A stretch of 64,000 nucleotides of DNA, taken from positions 12,735,501 through 12,799,500 of the forward strand of contig NC_053196.1 in assembly GCF_905163445.1 (NCBI RefSeq), given 5' to 3'. Every line of letters begins with the position of its first letter. The stretch's first letter is position 1. The position numbers and the translations under genes are program-made. Positions 35,101-45,030 of this stretch are shown piece by piece. The notes beneath the pieces were generated by a model. It saw only the letters and a list, made by a program, of their open reading frames with translations, was not told the DNA's origin and made no database searches. The DNA is from Pararge aegeria. Taxonomy: Eukaryota > Arthropoda > Insecta > Lepidoptera > Nymphalidae.

Positions 35101-36904
35101 CAAAAACTGCTTCTTATCGCAAAAATTGTTATTGTATGTCTATTAAGATATACAATAACTTGCTTGATCAATTGAAAGAATTACCTTTTAATGCGTTCAA
35201 GAGAAAACTGCATAAATGGCTAGTTAGTAAGTGTTTTCACTCTCTAATTAAAGCACTATATAATTTATTTAATGAAATTTTATACTAATTAATATTTTAT
35301 AATGATTTTACTATTTGACATAAAATTTTACTGACATATTAATACCGAATAAATTAGTTTACATATACATTTTATATGATTTATGTTGAACTTTTATGAA
35401 TTAATTAATTTAATAATGAATTGTTATCATATGAAAATCTGTCATATTTTGCTACAGTTCATAAACAAAATAAACTAAAACATAACTAATTAAATATTAA
35501 TTGTATTTATATAGCTTTAATGAAATTAATTGTGATTAATCAAATTCTGAATGTTTTTAATTATTTTTAAGTTAAGATTTGCATGCCTTTAAATGGGCTA
35601 AACATTGTTCTGTATAACTTTTTGTAACATCTATAATTTGACATGTTTTTTGCAAATAAATGATTATGATTATAAGAAACGGGTTGGTGCGGCAATAAAA
35701 AATTACTTGGAAATTTCTTGTAATTTATGTAAGAATAATAATATAATAAGTACATTTATAATAGTTTTATTGGAAAGGTTAGGAAATTGGCGGTTTCTAC
35801 CCCCGTGCTTCGGACAGTAATTTAAGCCATACTTTTTCCAATCGGTGGGACTGATTGCTAATAAGTTTATGATGATGATGACACAGAATTAAGAACATAC
35901 AGAAACCGTGTATACGACTAATTTTGAAGCATCAAAAACCAACCCATTGTAGAGTGGTTTCTCGAGCAAATGGTCACTTCATACCATTCAGCAGTTGAAA
36001 GTAATTAACCTCTAACGTTAACCATGGAATTGGAAAATGAGAAAAAGTTTGTGAGCTAGCAACTTTCGGCGGGTGTAAAGTGAGACGTGTGCGGGGCGTC
36101 ACTGTTTTCGGACACAATGCACAGTTACGAAAATGGCTGAATGAGGATTCTGTATATTCTTAATTCTGTAGATGATGATAATAATCAGATATTTATTGTG
36201 CAAAACTTGGTAAGTACTTCCAATGTTTTATTCAGTTCAAAAAATTGCGAGGCTTGTTGGTAAGGGGCCAAAAATTCGAAATATCTTCAACTCAACTAGG
36301 ATATTACATAACTTTTTCGAGTGATGATCATGAAGACCAAAGGACCCCTTGAGTTAAGGTGCTTCGGGACGCTGCCCCGCCAACGGTAGTAACACCACCG
36401 TTGGTGACGCTGTTACGTTACGGTTACCCCATTGGCGTGCATATAGGGTATGCACAGGGTATGCATATGATATAAAATGAAGAAAATCGCCCGTATGAGT
36501 TATAGGTAAATACTTAATATATAATAGGTAGGATTTTTATAACTCTTACAAAGTCTCTCCTTAAGTTTTTTAAAACTCGTACTGGAGATTTCATTTTATA
36601 TACCTAATCTGCATACCCTCAATGCACGCCACTGTACGACCCTTAATGTTGGTTATCAGTCAATTTCGATCCGAAACGACAACAAACTGGGATTAAACCT
36701 TGGTCTTCGTCAAAAACGCTAACCACTAAACCACCGAGGCAGTAAAAACTAAATATCTCATAAAAAAATTGATTACTTACTCAAAGAAGTGACACCGGCT
36801 AAGCAAAGGAACATTATTTGCCAAACTCGTAATTCCCCTACTATTGTCTTTTCAAGCCATTCAGGCTCCGCTGAATTTTTTATTACATCCATTATGGGAT
36901 CCAT
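29128..36904 (-). CDS. tmie: TMIE-like (transmembrane inner ear) protein, four exons
   Basis: Exons on minus: 36904-36781, 32891-32739, 30586-30497, 29294-29128 (stop TAA at 29130-29128). All introns are GT-AG, and the phases (1, 1, 1) join through split codons ATC, GCT and AGC, giving 177 residues. Residues 1-26 are acidic (EPEWLEKTIVGELRVW), about 27-49 form a single membrane span ending in Cys46-47-48, and then come FRFRIPRTKQQIEADYKRRK and a basic cytosolic helix. The order W-span-Cys cluster-R[IV]PRT..IEA.Y is the TMIE signature. In vertebrates and worms TMIE is a subunit of TMC mechanotransduction channels. The tail (about 95-177), rich in Q, P, S and T, is not recognisable. No cleavable signal peptide is evident. 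An in-frame TAG precedes Met1, which supports this start; Met5 is an alternative. Human TMIE is about 156 residues. Orthology is inferred from motifs only. Confidence 0.85.
29563..29680 (-). repeat. SINE family C fragment
   Basis: CACTAAATCGCTTAGCGGCACGT and CCAACTAGCC match the body of the copy at 7310-7502. The head is lost. It lies in the last intron of the TMIE-like gene. Confidence 0.5.
30111..30343. repeat. 30-bp minisatellite, seven units plus a partial
   Basis: The unit is TTTTTTTATG GATGGATATT ATAGGATGCA. Units start at 30111, 30141, 30171, 30201, 30231, 30261 and 30291, with a partial one at 30321. The only change is T for A at 30272. As 30 is a multiple of three, several frames stay open on both strands (repeats of MDGYYRMHFF on plus and MHPIISIHKK on minus); these are almost certainly not genes. 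It lies in the last intron of the TMIE-like gene, and a Helitron-type end follows at 30437. Confidence 0.95.
30437..30479 (+). mobile_element. Lep1-like Helitron 3' end
   Basis: ACGCGGACGAAGTCGCGAGG followed by ACCGCTAGT is the terminal phrase seen at 8258 and 60170. The 5' limit is not clear; the minisatellite may lie inside the same element. It stops about 18 nt before the TMIE-like exon 3. Confidence 0.55.
31066..31262. repeat. Composite SINE family C pieces
   Basis: CCCTAACAGGTTAGCCCGCTACCATCTTA on plus matches the 3' part of the copy at 32985-33300. A minus-oriented tRNA-like head follows (complement of GGTCGAACCCGCGACCTCC, 31207-31240). It lies in the second intron of the TMIE-like gene. 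Confidence 0.5.
32985..33300 (+). repeat. tRNA-derived SINE, family C, full-length-like copy
   Basis: The head is CCCTGGCGCAGTGATAAGCGC (A box) and CCCGGGTTCGAAATT (B box). The body has GACGTGCCGCTAAGCGATTT and CCTAACAGGTTAGCC. It lies in the first intron of the TMIE-like gene. Confidence 0.75.
33661..33850 (+). repeat. Probable retroelement-derived piece
   Basis: A GC-richer island with GAGAAGAAGCCGGCAAGAAACTCAGC, a phrase I associate with lepidopteran LINE/SINE sequences. No frame or borders could be fixed. Confidence 0.3.
34315..34465 (+). repeat. Helitron-associated fragment
   Basis: GAGGTTATAATATGTATTTAATTTTGC, then TGTAGATCTGA.GAATGTGGTTGGAGATAGAGGACAG, nearly matches 60010-60085 inside the Lep1-like element at 59757-60170. 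Confidence 0.5.
34621..35288 (+). pseudogene. Truncated non-LTR retrotransposon, RT C-terminal part
   Basis: The first frame, from 34621 to a stop at 35045, reads VVNFLGITLDNTLSW, LRYGLVIWGNSVDIQRLF, GQKKCIRAVCGASPLDSCRP and LPLPCLYIYEISLFVRKN, which is the thumb and C-terminal region of Jockey-group reverse transcriptases. The frame then shifts by one at about 35030 and continues as VVNFNTRYPNSHLNKLLLP to a stop at 35288 (MSIKIYNNLLDQLKELPFNA). The catalytic domain is absent. A small deletion is likely near 34795, where the family usually has a longer linker. It is in intron 1 of the TMIE-like gene, antisense to it. Confidence 0.8.
36430..36634. repeat. Foldback MITE, GTGGCGTGCAT family, copy 2
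   Basis: The termini are CATTGGCGTGCATATAGGG and the complement of ACCCTCAATGCACGCCACTG, with a palindromic interior as in the copy at 7022. The target duplication is not clean here. It lies in intron 1 of the TMIE-like gene, 147 nt from exon 1. Confidence 0.75.
36661..36744 (-). repeat. tRNA-like SINE head
   Basis: On minus, CTGCCTCGGTGGTTTAGTGG begins an A-box region, followed by a B box-like GGTTTAATCCC. It is a different head from families A to C. It ends just before the TMIE-like exon 1 donor (36780). Confidence 0.5.
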
Positions 36905-37937
36905 TAAACAGCCGTATGTAGGTATATATACCTACTATTACTGGGTAGTGTATTGTATAACCTTTTATAATACAAGTAGGTAAGTTAAATAGGACAAAAC
37001 GGACAATACGCGTCCGCAGAATAGTACAGTTGGTGTAAAAACTAATTGTTCCAATTTCGAGGAGTGGTTGATAGCCACACCTACACAATAGCATCAACCC
37101 TCGTCATTCGTCACATCCTGAAGTTTATTACAAAACAAACCATAGCTAGAACAATCATTGCATCTATTGTTTATTAATTTAAATACGTAGTTAGTTATAA
37201 TTAATATGAAAATTAAACAAGTAATACATGTTCATAAAATAGATTGAGTTAAAGAGCGGGCGACGTGAGAATTAAAATTCATATCTCCCGCTCGAGATTA
37301 GCAGTGACTAGTGTTGCTATACGAAATTGTGACGTTTAATGAAGCCGAATGAACCCATAATTAAAACCTGCCATTCATGCCATCAAAAATACTTTATTTT
37401 CTCATGATCAATTTAAATGCACTTGTTTATTAAAAATGTCATGTTGTGTAAGCATTATTATAATTTATAAACCAGATTCACAATAAATAGAAATTTAGTT
37501 TGCTTGAAACCTCCGGTTTCTTTGGTTCACCATTAGAGGATTTGCCTTCAACGTTTGCTTTAAAAATTGAAAATTATTATATTAAACAGTGTTTGGTTAA
37601 TTAAATTTAAAAGAGTTGAATACTCGTCCAAATACAGTAATTTATTTTTTTATTGTAAAGAAGTTATGAATGAACGAATGAATCCATTTTTTTTTTACTA
37701 ATGACAACATATGGCCGATCGTTTTTCTCTTTCATTCAAAAGCTATTTCACTTTCCCGCAGAAAATAGGGTGTCGAATCTGTCTTATAACCTCCGCTAAA
37801 TTTAATACAATTTAAAGATCGAAGATGTATCTTTTATGATAATTGTGGATTAATTCATATACAGATTGTTCAAAGTGATGTTGTGTAAGATCATTTGTGT
37901 TCTTGCGATAATTCTGTAGCGATTTAAAAAATTAAAC
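36905..37937. promoter_or_regulatory. Shared 1.03-kb divergent upstream region
   Basis: Between the start codons of the TMIE-like gene (-) and the YjbQ-family gene (+). AT-rich, with a short inverted GAGCGGG...CCCGCTC at 37255-37295. No core promoter motif can be called safely. Confidence 0.35.
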
Positions 37938-40900
37938 ATGGCCTCGAATCGAGGAATTCAGATTGGATCCGCGTGGTTTCAACGGAAGCTCAACTTGAGG
38001 CCGCAGCACCGAGGCGTGCACCTCGTCACAGAGGAGATCCTTAAGCAGGTGCCCGAGATGTCTCAGTTCGCGGTCGGTCTCTGCCACATCCAAAGTGAGT
38101 ACCAGGGACCGCTCTTGCCACTTGCCGCCGATATAAGCTGTAAATTGCCTGCTATTAATGCAAACTGGTTTCAACCTCTAAATGTTTCTTTTCAATTAAC
38201 GATTAAGAAATCGTTTAACATAATTTTGTCAAACGAAAAGTTCTCGGTACTATATTGAAGACAGCTGATCATTCTGATACATGATAAACACTTCCAGTAA
38301 TGCACACATCGGCGAGCCTCGCGCTCAACGAGAGCTGGGATCCTGATGTCAGAGATGATATGGAAATGATGCTCAACAAAATTGTCCCAGAAGGATTACC
38401 TTACCGCCACTCGTGCGAAGGCCCTGACGACATGGTAAGGCTACACAAATTATACGCTAATATTAAGTAAGAACAACTCATTCTGAATTTAAAATATATT
38501 CTTGCCTATTTACTTTTCATTTGTTTGTGTTTGTCCAGTTTGACACAGATATTGCTTGTTTTGTTTGATTGTTGCCACAATTTTAAATGTCATTAAATAC
38601 ACCTATTATTGGAACTATTTCTCAATTTTTTTTTTTAGCATTACACTTTATTTAATATGTGTATCTTAGCAAACACATCTTGAAAATTATTGAACTTTAA
38701 TGATGAAGTCTTACACCCCAGGCTTTAATATCAAACCTATTACAATATTACCTTTCCGCTATCAAAACTCATTACTGAGTCTTCAAAACTATAATACCTA
38801 GGTTGCTACTGACAAACCTGTGGTTTTAATAGTTGTTGCAATTTAAAGGATCTGTTGTGCTTTTTCACCTATTACCTATTTAATTTAATTTGGCAGGCAA
38901 TCATTTGGTTGTCAAAATTTCAGTGCCTTGTGTTCAATTGGTTGCAAGAGTTCACAGTTTTGGTATTTGAAAAACTATAATAAATAATTTAAAATACTGG
39001 GGCAGCCATCTGATACCATGCTTACTGAATAAGGAAAAAAAATGCTAAAATTTTTCATCCCATGATACTTTGTACATCTATGATTTTTGATTTAACACTG
39101 CACTGCAAATATAGAGATATAAGTATAAGTAAACTGCAATAGTTAAACCATTTGTCATAATAGGTCACAATGCAGATAGAATATCTATATTTAATTAACA
39201 TAATAGTGCTGAAAAATCAAGGCCAAAGCTAGAACTAGTAGGCATATAAAACTACTTGTTTAACTTGTGTAAACTTTGTATGTTATGTATTTATATTGTG
39301 AACTGACCTTGAGAGAATATAGTGATAACAGTTTGACTTTTTGACACTGTTATCTTTACAATTTGCAGTATTGCAGAATTTCACTTTATAGCTTCTTCTA
39401 ATTAATGCAGCTTGATTGGTTATGTTAAACATCTGAATTTGAAATTCCAATTTTAAGTAGAACAGCATTATTGAAACAGTGTAAAGGTAGCTTTAATACT
39501 AGCAGTGCCTAGCTGTGTCACTTATATTTAATTCTTGAAAACTAAGGCTATAATATAATATTATGTAGCCTCAATAACCTTAGATTAAACTCATCATCAT
39601 CATATAAACCCTATACCAGCGCACTACAGAGCTTGGGTTTCCTCCCACAATGAGAAGGGTTTAGGCTGTAGTCCACCAAGCTTGCCTGTTGCGGATTGTT
39701 GGACATTATGGAGATCTCTCAGGCACACATGTTTCCTGGCAATGTTTTCCTTCACCATTGAAGCTAGTGATATTTTAATTGCTAAAGGTGCACATAACTG
39801 AAGAGAAGTTAGAGGTTGCTGCTGGGATTTGAACTGACTATTACTGTTTCTTCAGATTAAAATAATATTGGCAAAATGATTTTTTAATAGAGACTATTAT
39901 TTGAGATTTGCCTGTTCGAACATTGAAACAACATAGAGTATAGATGTTTTGAGATTACTTGCTGTGGTGCGGTAGACTTATTTAGGGTCCTCATGGTTTG
40001 ATGTTTCAGTATCTCCCCTATGTAATAATAATAAAAAAAGTTTAATTAGCAACAATACTGCCTTATAGGCTTAATATTGGAAATTTATTAAAACCAAAGA
40101 CATTTTTTAGGCAAGGAATATTTGCATAGGATGTGTTTCTGTACTTTTATAAAGGACACCACTGCACTTGTGTCAAGATACAGGGTATATTATGTACTTG
40201 TATTGTTACACAAAATTAATTAATTGTGGTGACAGTAGTAAACAAATATGGTGGATTATTATTATTATTATGATTAAACATGCTTAAAAGCATTGAGTAC
40301 ACAACATTTTTTCTAATAATATGAAACATGTTAATATCAAATAGAGTGTTATCTATACCTGTTCCTTATAATGTTTTTTATTTTAACAGCCTGCACATGT
40401 GAAAGCGTGCTTTCTCGGGTCTTCGCTGACTATCCCAATCACAGATGGAAAGTTAAACCTAGGAACTTGGCAAGGAGTATGGCTATGTGAACATAGGAAT
40501 CACGCTGGAAGCCGAAAGGTATAATTTTTTGTTTTCTTTTGATCCTACATAGTTACAAATCCAGGTCTACTAGCATATAGTGTCCAATTATTGAGTAACC
40601 TATATGCAAACATCTTTATGTCTAAAATATTGAACATTGTGCTCTCTAAACTGAATCCTAAATTTCATCATAAGCACCAACAATATGTAAAAACATACAT
40701 ACCATTAAAAAGTAATTAAAAAAATATTATTCTCATTTTGCTTTTCATGAAATGAATTACAGATTTTGTGACTTGCAATAACATTTTCCAAATTGACCAA
40801 GTCAAATTAAGTATCAAATTAAATTCAATCTCATTTAATGTACAGCTGGGCAGGCCGGACAGGCCTTCTGTTTTATAGAGCTTAGACTCACCATATTGCC

Positions 40901-41198
40901 CTCTACAGGTTGGTGGACTAAAGAATTGCTAGATCATTCATATAATTTTTTTTATAAGTATAAAAAGTTTATATAAACGTGCAACTTGTATCCCTCACAC
41001 CAGATTATTTATTACTTGGCAGAACCTGCAAAATGAATATTAATGTATAAGATACCTTAAAATGACCTATTAGTATTTCTTGCTGTATATAATATAATTT
41101 GAACAAATGTTAAATGTTATCAGGTGGTGGTGACCCTGTCGGGATGCCCACGAGATTCACCTCTGTCACCGGTATCAGCAGCGTCGTGTTCCAGTTAG
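37938..41198 (+). CDS. UPF0047/YjbQ-family protein, four exons
   Basis: Exons 37938-38094, 38298-38434, 40390-40518 and 41124-41198 (TAG) join in phase (1, 0, 0) with GT-AG introns and give 165 residues. Family landmarks are GVHLVTEEIL, IMHTSASLALNESWDPDVR, the GPDDMPAHVKACFLGSSL block, IPITDGKLNLGTWQGVWLCE and a final RKVVVTLSG. Family members are about 130-150 residues and trimeric. E. coli YjbQ has a secondary thiamine-phosphate synthase activity, but the role in animals is not settled. The conserved His of HTSAS and of PAHVK is present. After VVVTLSG the frame adds CPRDSPLSPVSAASCSS and stops, an ending I do not know from the family; the +1 frame stays open and GC-rich through the same stretch. 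Confidence 0.92.
39589..39838 (-). repeat. SINE family B in YjbQ-family intron 2
   Basis: Starts with the complement of the GATGATGA tail, then the complements of CCTCCCACAATGAGAAGGGTT and TTTCCTGGCAATGTTTTCCTTCACC, and ends in a degraded tRNA-like head near 39830. Confidence 0.7.
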
Positions 41199-42036
41199 GA
41201 GCGGGGGGGGGTCGCGACCCCCCGCACGCAGTCTCACTCGCGACCCTCCTCAAAGAGCGCCCGGAGGTAAACCCACCCCACCCCACTCACACCAAAAACA
41301 AGTTAGCAACAAAACCCTAGGCGATAGTTCTTACTCTTATCTTCAAACGACAATATGTACATAAGATAAATGTTTTTGTAACCTAAGACTGTTCAACCTA
41401 TAGGAGTCATATACGAAGTCATAATATGGTTTAACTTTTATTTTAAAAATATCAATGAGTATGTAGGATTTTTTTTCTTAGATCTTTTTTTTTGAAATTT
41501 GTTCGGTTTCTCGATAAACATGTCCTATATTCAATGATAGCCCTTAATGTAAGTTTTCAAGTTAACCAATGTTGCAGTAGTATCACATTAATCAGTCTAA
41601 TTTACATTTTTATATAAATTTAGCCTTTAAACACCATACACACTCAATTACTTGATTGATTCAAATGAAGATAGCATTGAAAATGTATTTGTGACATAAA
41701 GACAGTTTAAGTGGTATCGGTTCACTCGTTATTTAAACAACAATTTACTTTATTTTCCAGAATATAAAGCTCATTCATATTTCAATGATTTCGTTTAAGT
41801 TCAGTGCGAGTCAATATGGTGTGTAGGGAATTGTACGCTAAATTCATCACTTGAAGTAAGTCTTCAAGTGAAGAATTCTTATGAATACTTCTGATGAATG
41901 GACATTAATGCGAATACAAACAGATATGCATACCTATAAATACTTTCTGTGATTTATAGGTATTTAGCTAATTATTGATGAATAAATTAATTAGTTTAGA
42001 ATTAACAAACACCCTTTTAATTTTATGTTTTGAACA

Positions 42037-42042
42037 AATAAA
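42037..42042 (+). terminator. Possible poly(A) signal of the YjbQ-family gene
   Basis: AATAAA about 840 nt after the stop. It is the first good match I noticed; transcript end unproved. Confidence 0.3.
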
Positions 42043-43730
42043 ACTTTGGATATTCAGTAAATTTTTTTGGTATAGGACTATAAATATATTTAATTGATAC
42101 AAAGTTCCTTCATGTAGAAAAAATTGACATCATAATGACTCCCATTGGTTGAATGCTCGATATATAACTCTGCATGGCAGTTTGAACAGAACCTTCAAAG
42201 CCACCTCGATTGATTTCATGTCGAGTGTAACTGAGAAAACACTGGGTAAACATGAACAACGTTTACTCAAACATTTTTATACTTAAAATAGAACTGAAAT
42301 CTGCATATTTGCGGGTGGCCAATCGTTAGCCTGTAGTATAATGGTTTACTGTTCGCGTCACGAAACTTGAAAAACTAACTGTTGGAGTGAACGAATAATC
42401 AGTAAAAAGGGTATTTTTTTCTTACTTGCCTTATTCTGTAGACATTCTTTTAATACATTTTTAGTTTTGTATATATTAAAAATTAATAAAAACACTCATT
42501 CAAAAGTAAAGAAACATATTTCTACATTTATTCATATAAGGTATCGTAACGCACTTGTTTCCATATTTTAAAAAACATATTTTATACTAAAAATAAATGA
42601 AAAGATTGTTTAAATAGTAACGCAAGTAAAAAAATGTAACACCTATATTATCTATGGTTTTCAAATTTCGTGGCGTTTTACAAAAGATTGCTGGAGCATT
42701 CATATAGGAATTGATACTGGTTTCCCATTACTCGGATATTTCCGAACCTGTAGCGAAGTGCCATGCAAAGATAATGTCCTATAGATGTTATTAGTGTTCG
42801 ACCGAATTTAGGCCACTTTAAGTATGATAGTTGACTATATTCGGTTTCCGCGGTAGATTTTTTCGAAGCCAAAAGGTTTTGTATTATATGAGATCGTGTT
42901 CATTAAGCTGTCATAGCTCAATTATAATGCGCAAAAAACTGTGAATTATCTACAGTTACAAAACAAAACAAAGGTTGTATAAAATTAATTGTTCTTGAAA
43001 AAACTCTTGGTTTGTCTTTTGGCCAAATGTGCTTTTAGCCATATGTGGTTTTGGCTAACTCGGTCGGACACTAGATGTAATTGTTCAGTCGATTAAAACT
43101 GAACCAATTTAATTTGTACATAAAAGTTATGTGCAACAATTTTAAAACGTATACATTAAGAAATAAATTGTTGTTTTGTTACGGCAACTTGTCGGTTTGT
43201 AAATAGTTCACGTGAACAGTGATGCTTTGTAGTTTCGGTTGTTGAAGGGACGATATAGCATCTATATTAGGCGTGGTTTATACAGAAGTGGCGAGGGGCG
43301 AAAACGTGGCACGCGTATATACTCCTCATAGACATTCAACGTGGCCTTACCTGTACTGCTAAGATGTTTTAAGTGTAGGTGCTTTAAAAATATAGGCGAT
43401 ACTTGTGACAAACGTCATCATATGTTTTATCCGAATTATACAGCTACTGAAAGAAAATACGTTTTATTTCATGTGTGTAAGTATTGTAAATATTGGAGTT
43501 GAATAGAGAAATGTTACGTGTAATATTTTATTTTATTCGAATTTTGTCGTGTCTCATACCATAACGTGCGTAAGTTAGATTTCTAGTTGCGTCTTGTGTA
43601 TGAGTGAAAGTTCTAATTCATTAAAATGAAGCGCAAGCGCGTGCCATAGTGCCAATAATGATGGCGATAATCGGTGATCAAACGTCATAGGTATTATGTG
43701 TACTAACGTTAGGGGTACTTAGTTAAGACA

Positions 43731-43956
43731 ATATATCGATCCATTACCGCCGACTAAGTGTAACCGATAAAACACTACCGTACTACTACTTAAATATTTT
43801 TTGTTACAGAAAAACATGCTGTTAAATTAAAATTTAAACTATTATATAAAATTTTAAATCAATGATTTAAAACTTCAATTTAACAGCACATTTATCTTCA
43901 AAAATATTGAAGAAAAAAACAACGGCTACGCTAAGTCGGCGGTAATGGGTCAATAT
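43731..43956. repeat. 226-bp foldback MITE
   Basis: The outer arms 43731-43766 and 43923-43956 are inverted copies around CCATTACCGCCGACT. The inner arms (TGCTGTTAAATTAAAATTTAAA and TTTAAAACTTCAATTTAACAGCA) also pair. The arm core is shared with the hairpin at 4087-4143. Confidence 0.7.
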
Positions 43957-44614
43957 GTCCGCACCGTTTTCGCCACCCGCATATAAACCGCTCCTAACCA
44001 TTTCTAATCGTTATTACGTTAAGAGATACGAGAGTTTGGTCGTATTTATTTCTACTGCACGACTATTTTTCACTCTCACTCATTTTGATTCTTTCAACGC
44101 TCACCAGGGGTCACAATATTTTCACCACAATACGTTAGACGTTTATAAGTGATCGACACTCATCGACAACACCAAAACTTTGTACGTAATCGCACTGGTT
44201 AAAAATCAGCTGAGCGTAAGTTTTACGACCCAAATGTAGGATTGTATAGTTAAGTACGATAGACCTTCTTTCTCCGTGTTAGGTTAGAAATCTATTAACG
44301 GTTAGTATGTGAAAATATGTCCATAGCTTTAAATGTGTCGCGCCCGTTGTATCAACGGGTCCCTGTGGGGATGACAATGAGCTAACAAAATGTAACACTA
44401 GTTAGAGGTAGTATATCATTAACAGTTAAGGTCATTTAAGTGCCTCGGACTCATGGGGTGGTATGTATCATTCGAGAAACGTTTCGAGACGTATCCGGCG
44501 CTTCCACTTGCAATACACCGCTCACCTCTCATGCAATCGTCGGCTGCTCTGAGTGCCTAATGTGAATTTTCTATCTATGTTTACTTATGCGATAACGCCA
44601 AAATTAAGTACGAT

Positions 44615-45030
44615 TTATATGGTATCAAGGGCGCGCCATCTATTTACAACATTGGGAAACTCTACTGTCATATTGATTTTCCTGCACACATTGAGCCATC
44701 AGGCCGTGATGATGGTGAGAGACCAGACGGATTGACGCTGGTTCTGGCACGCAACATTTGGCGTTTATACATTGGCTTCATCTCCGTACCGGGAGCCGCA
44801 GTTGAGATGGCTGAAAGTGGCAAAAGGCTTAAGAATGCCTCTCTAATAGATAGTTACATATTTGTTGCGTTTACCGTGGAGTCAAAGAGCATACACATGC
44901 TTGCGAGACATTAAACAGCGATTGCCTCTGGTGACAAGGGCTGGCTCATTATTAGCGCAAAGAATCAGCCTAGCTGTTCAGTGCGGAAATGCAGCCAGCG
45001 TTCTTGGTACCATTACACGCGGGTATGACA
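44615..45030 (+). pseudogene. Decayed retroelement polyprotein C-terminal region
   Basis: One frame reads DFPAHIEPSGRDDGERPDG, then LTLVLARNIWRLYIG, GAAVEMAESGKRLK and SYIFVAFTVES. After a shift near 44895 another frame reads LLAQRISLAVQCGNAASVLG. The order 'EPSG..DGKRPDGxTL - AxxAE..K - YIFxPxAxE - LxQRISxAxQxGNAxSVLGT' is one I recall from C-terminal parts of invertebrate retrotransposon proteins. I cannot name the clade. No intact frame remains. Confidence 0.5.

Noticed and set aside
36655..36752. tRNA gene candidate
   Set aside because: The A- and B-box-like blocks are present, but the acceptor and anticodon stems do not form. It reads as a SINE head, as do the other tRNA-like blocks in the window.
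42678..42872. 64-codon minus-strand ORF (LKWPKFGRTLITSIGHYLC)
   Set aside because: It looked like a possible transposase piece, but no catalytic motif or terminal repeats are visible.
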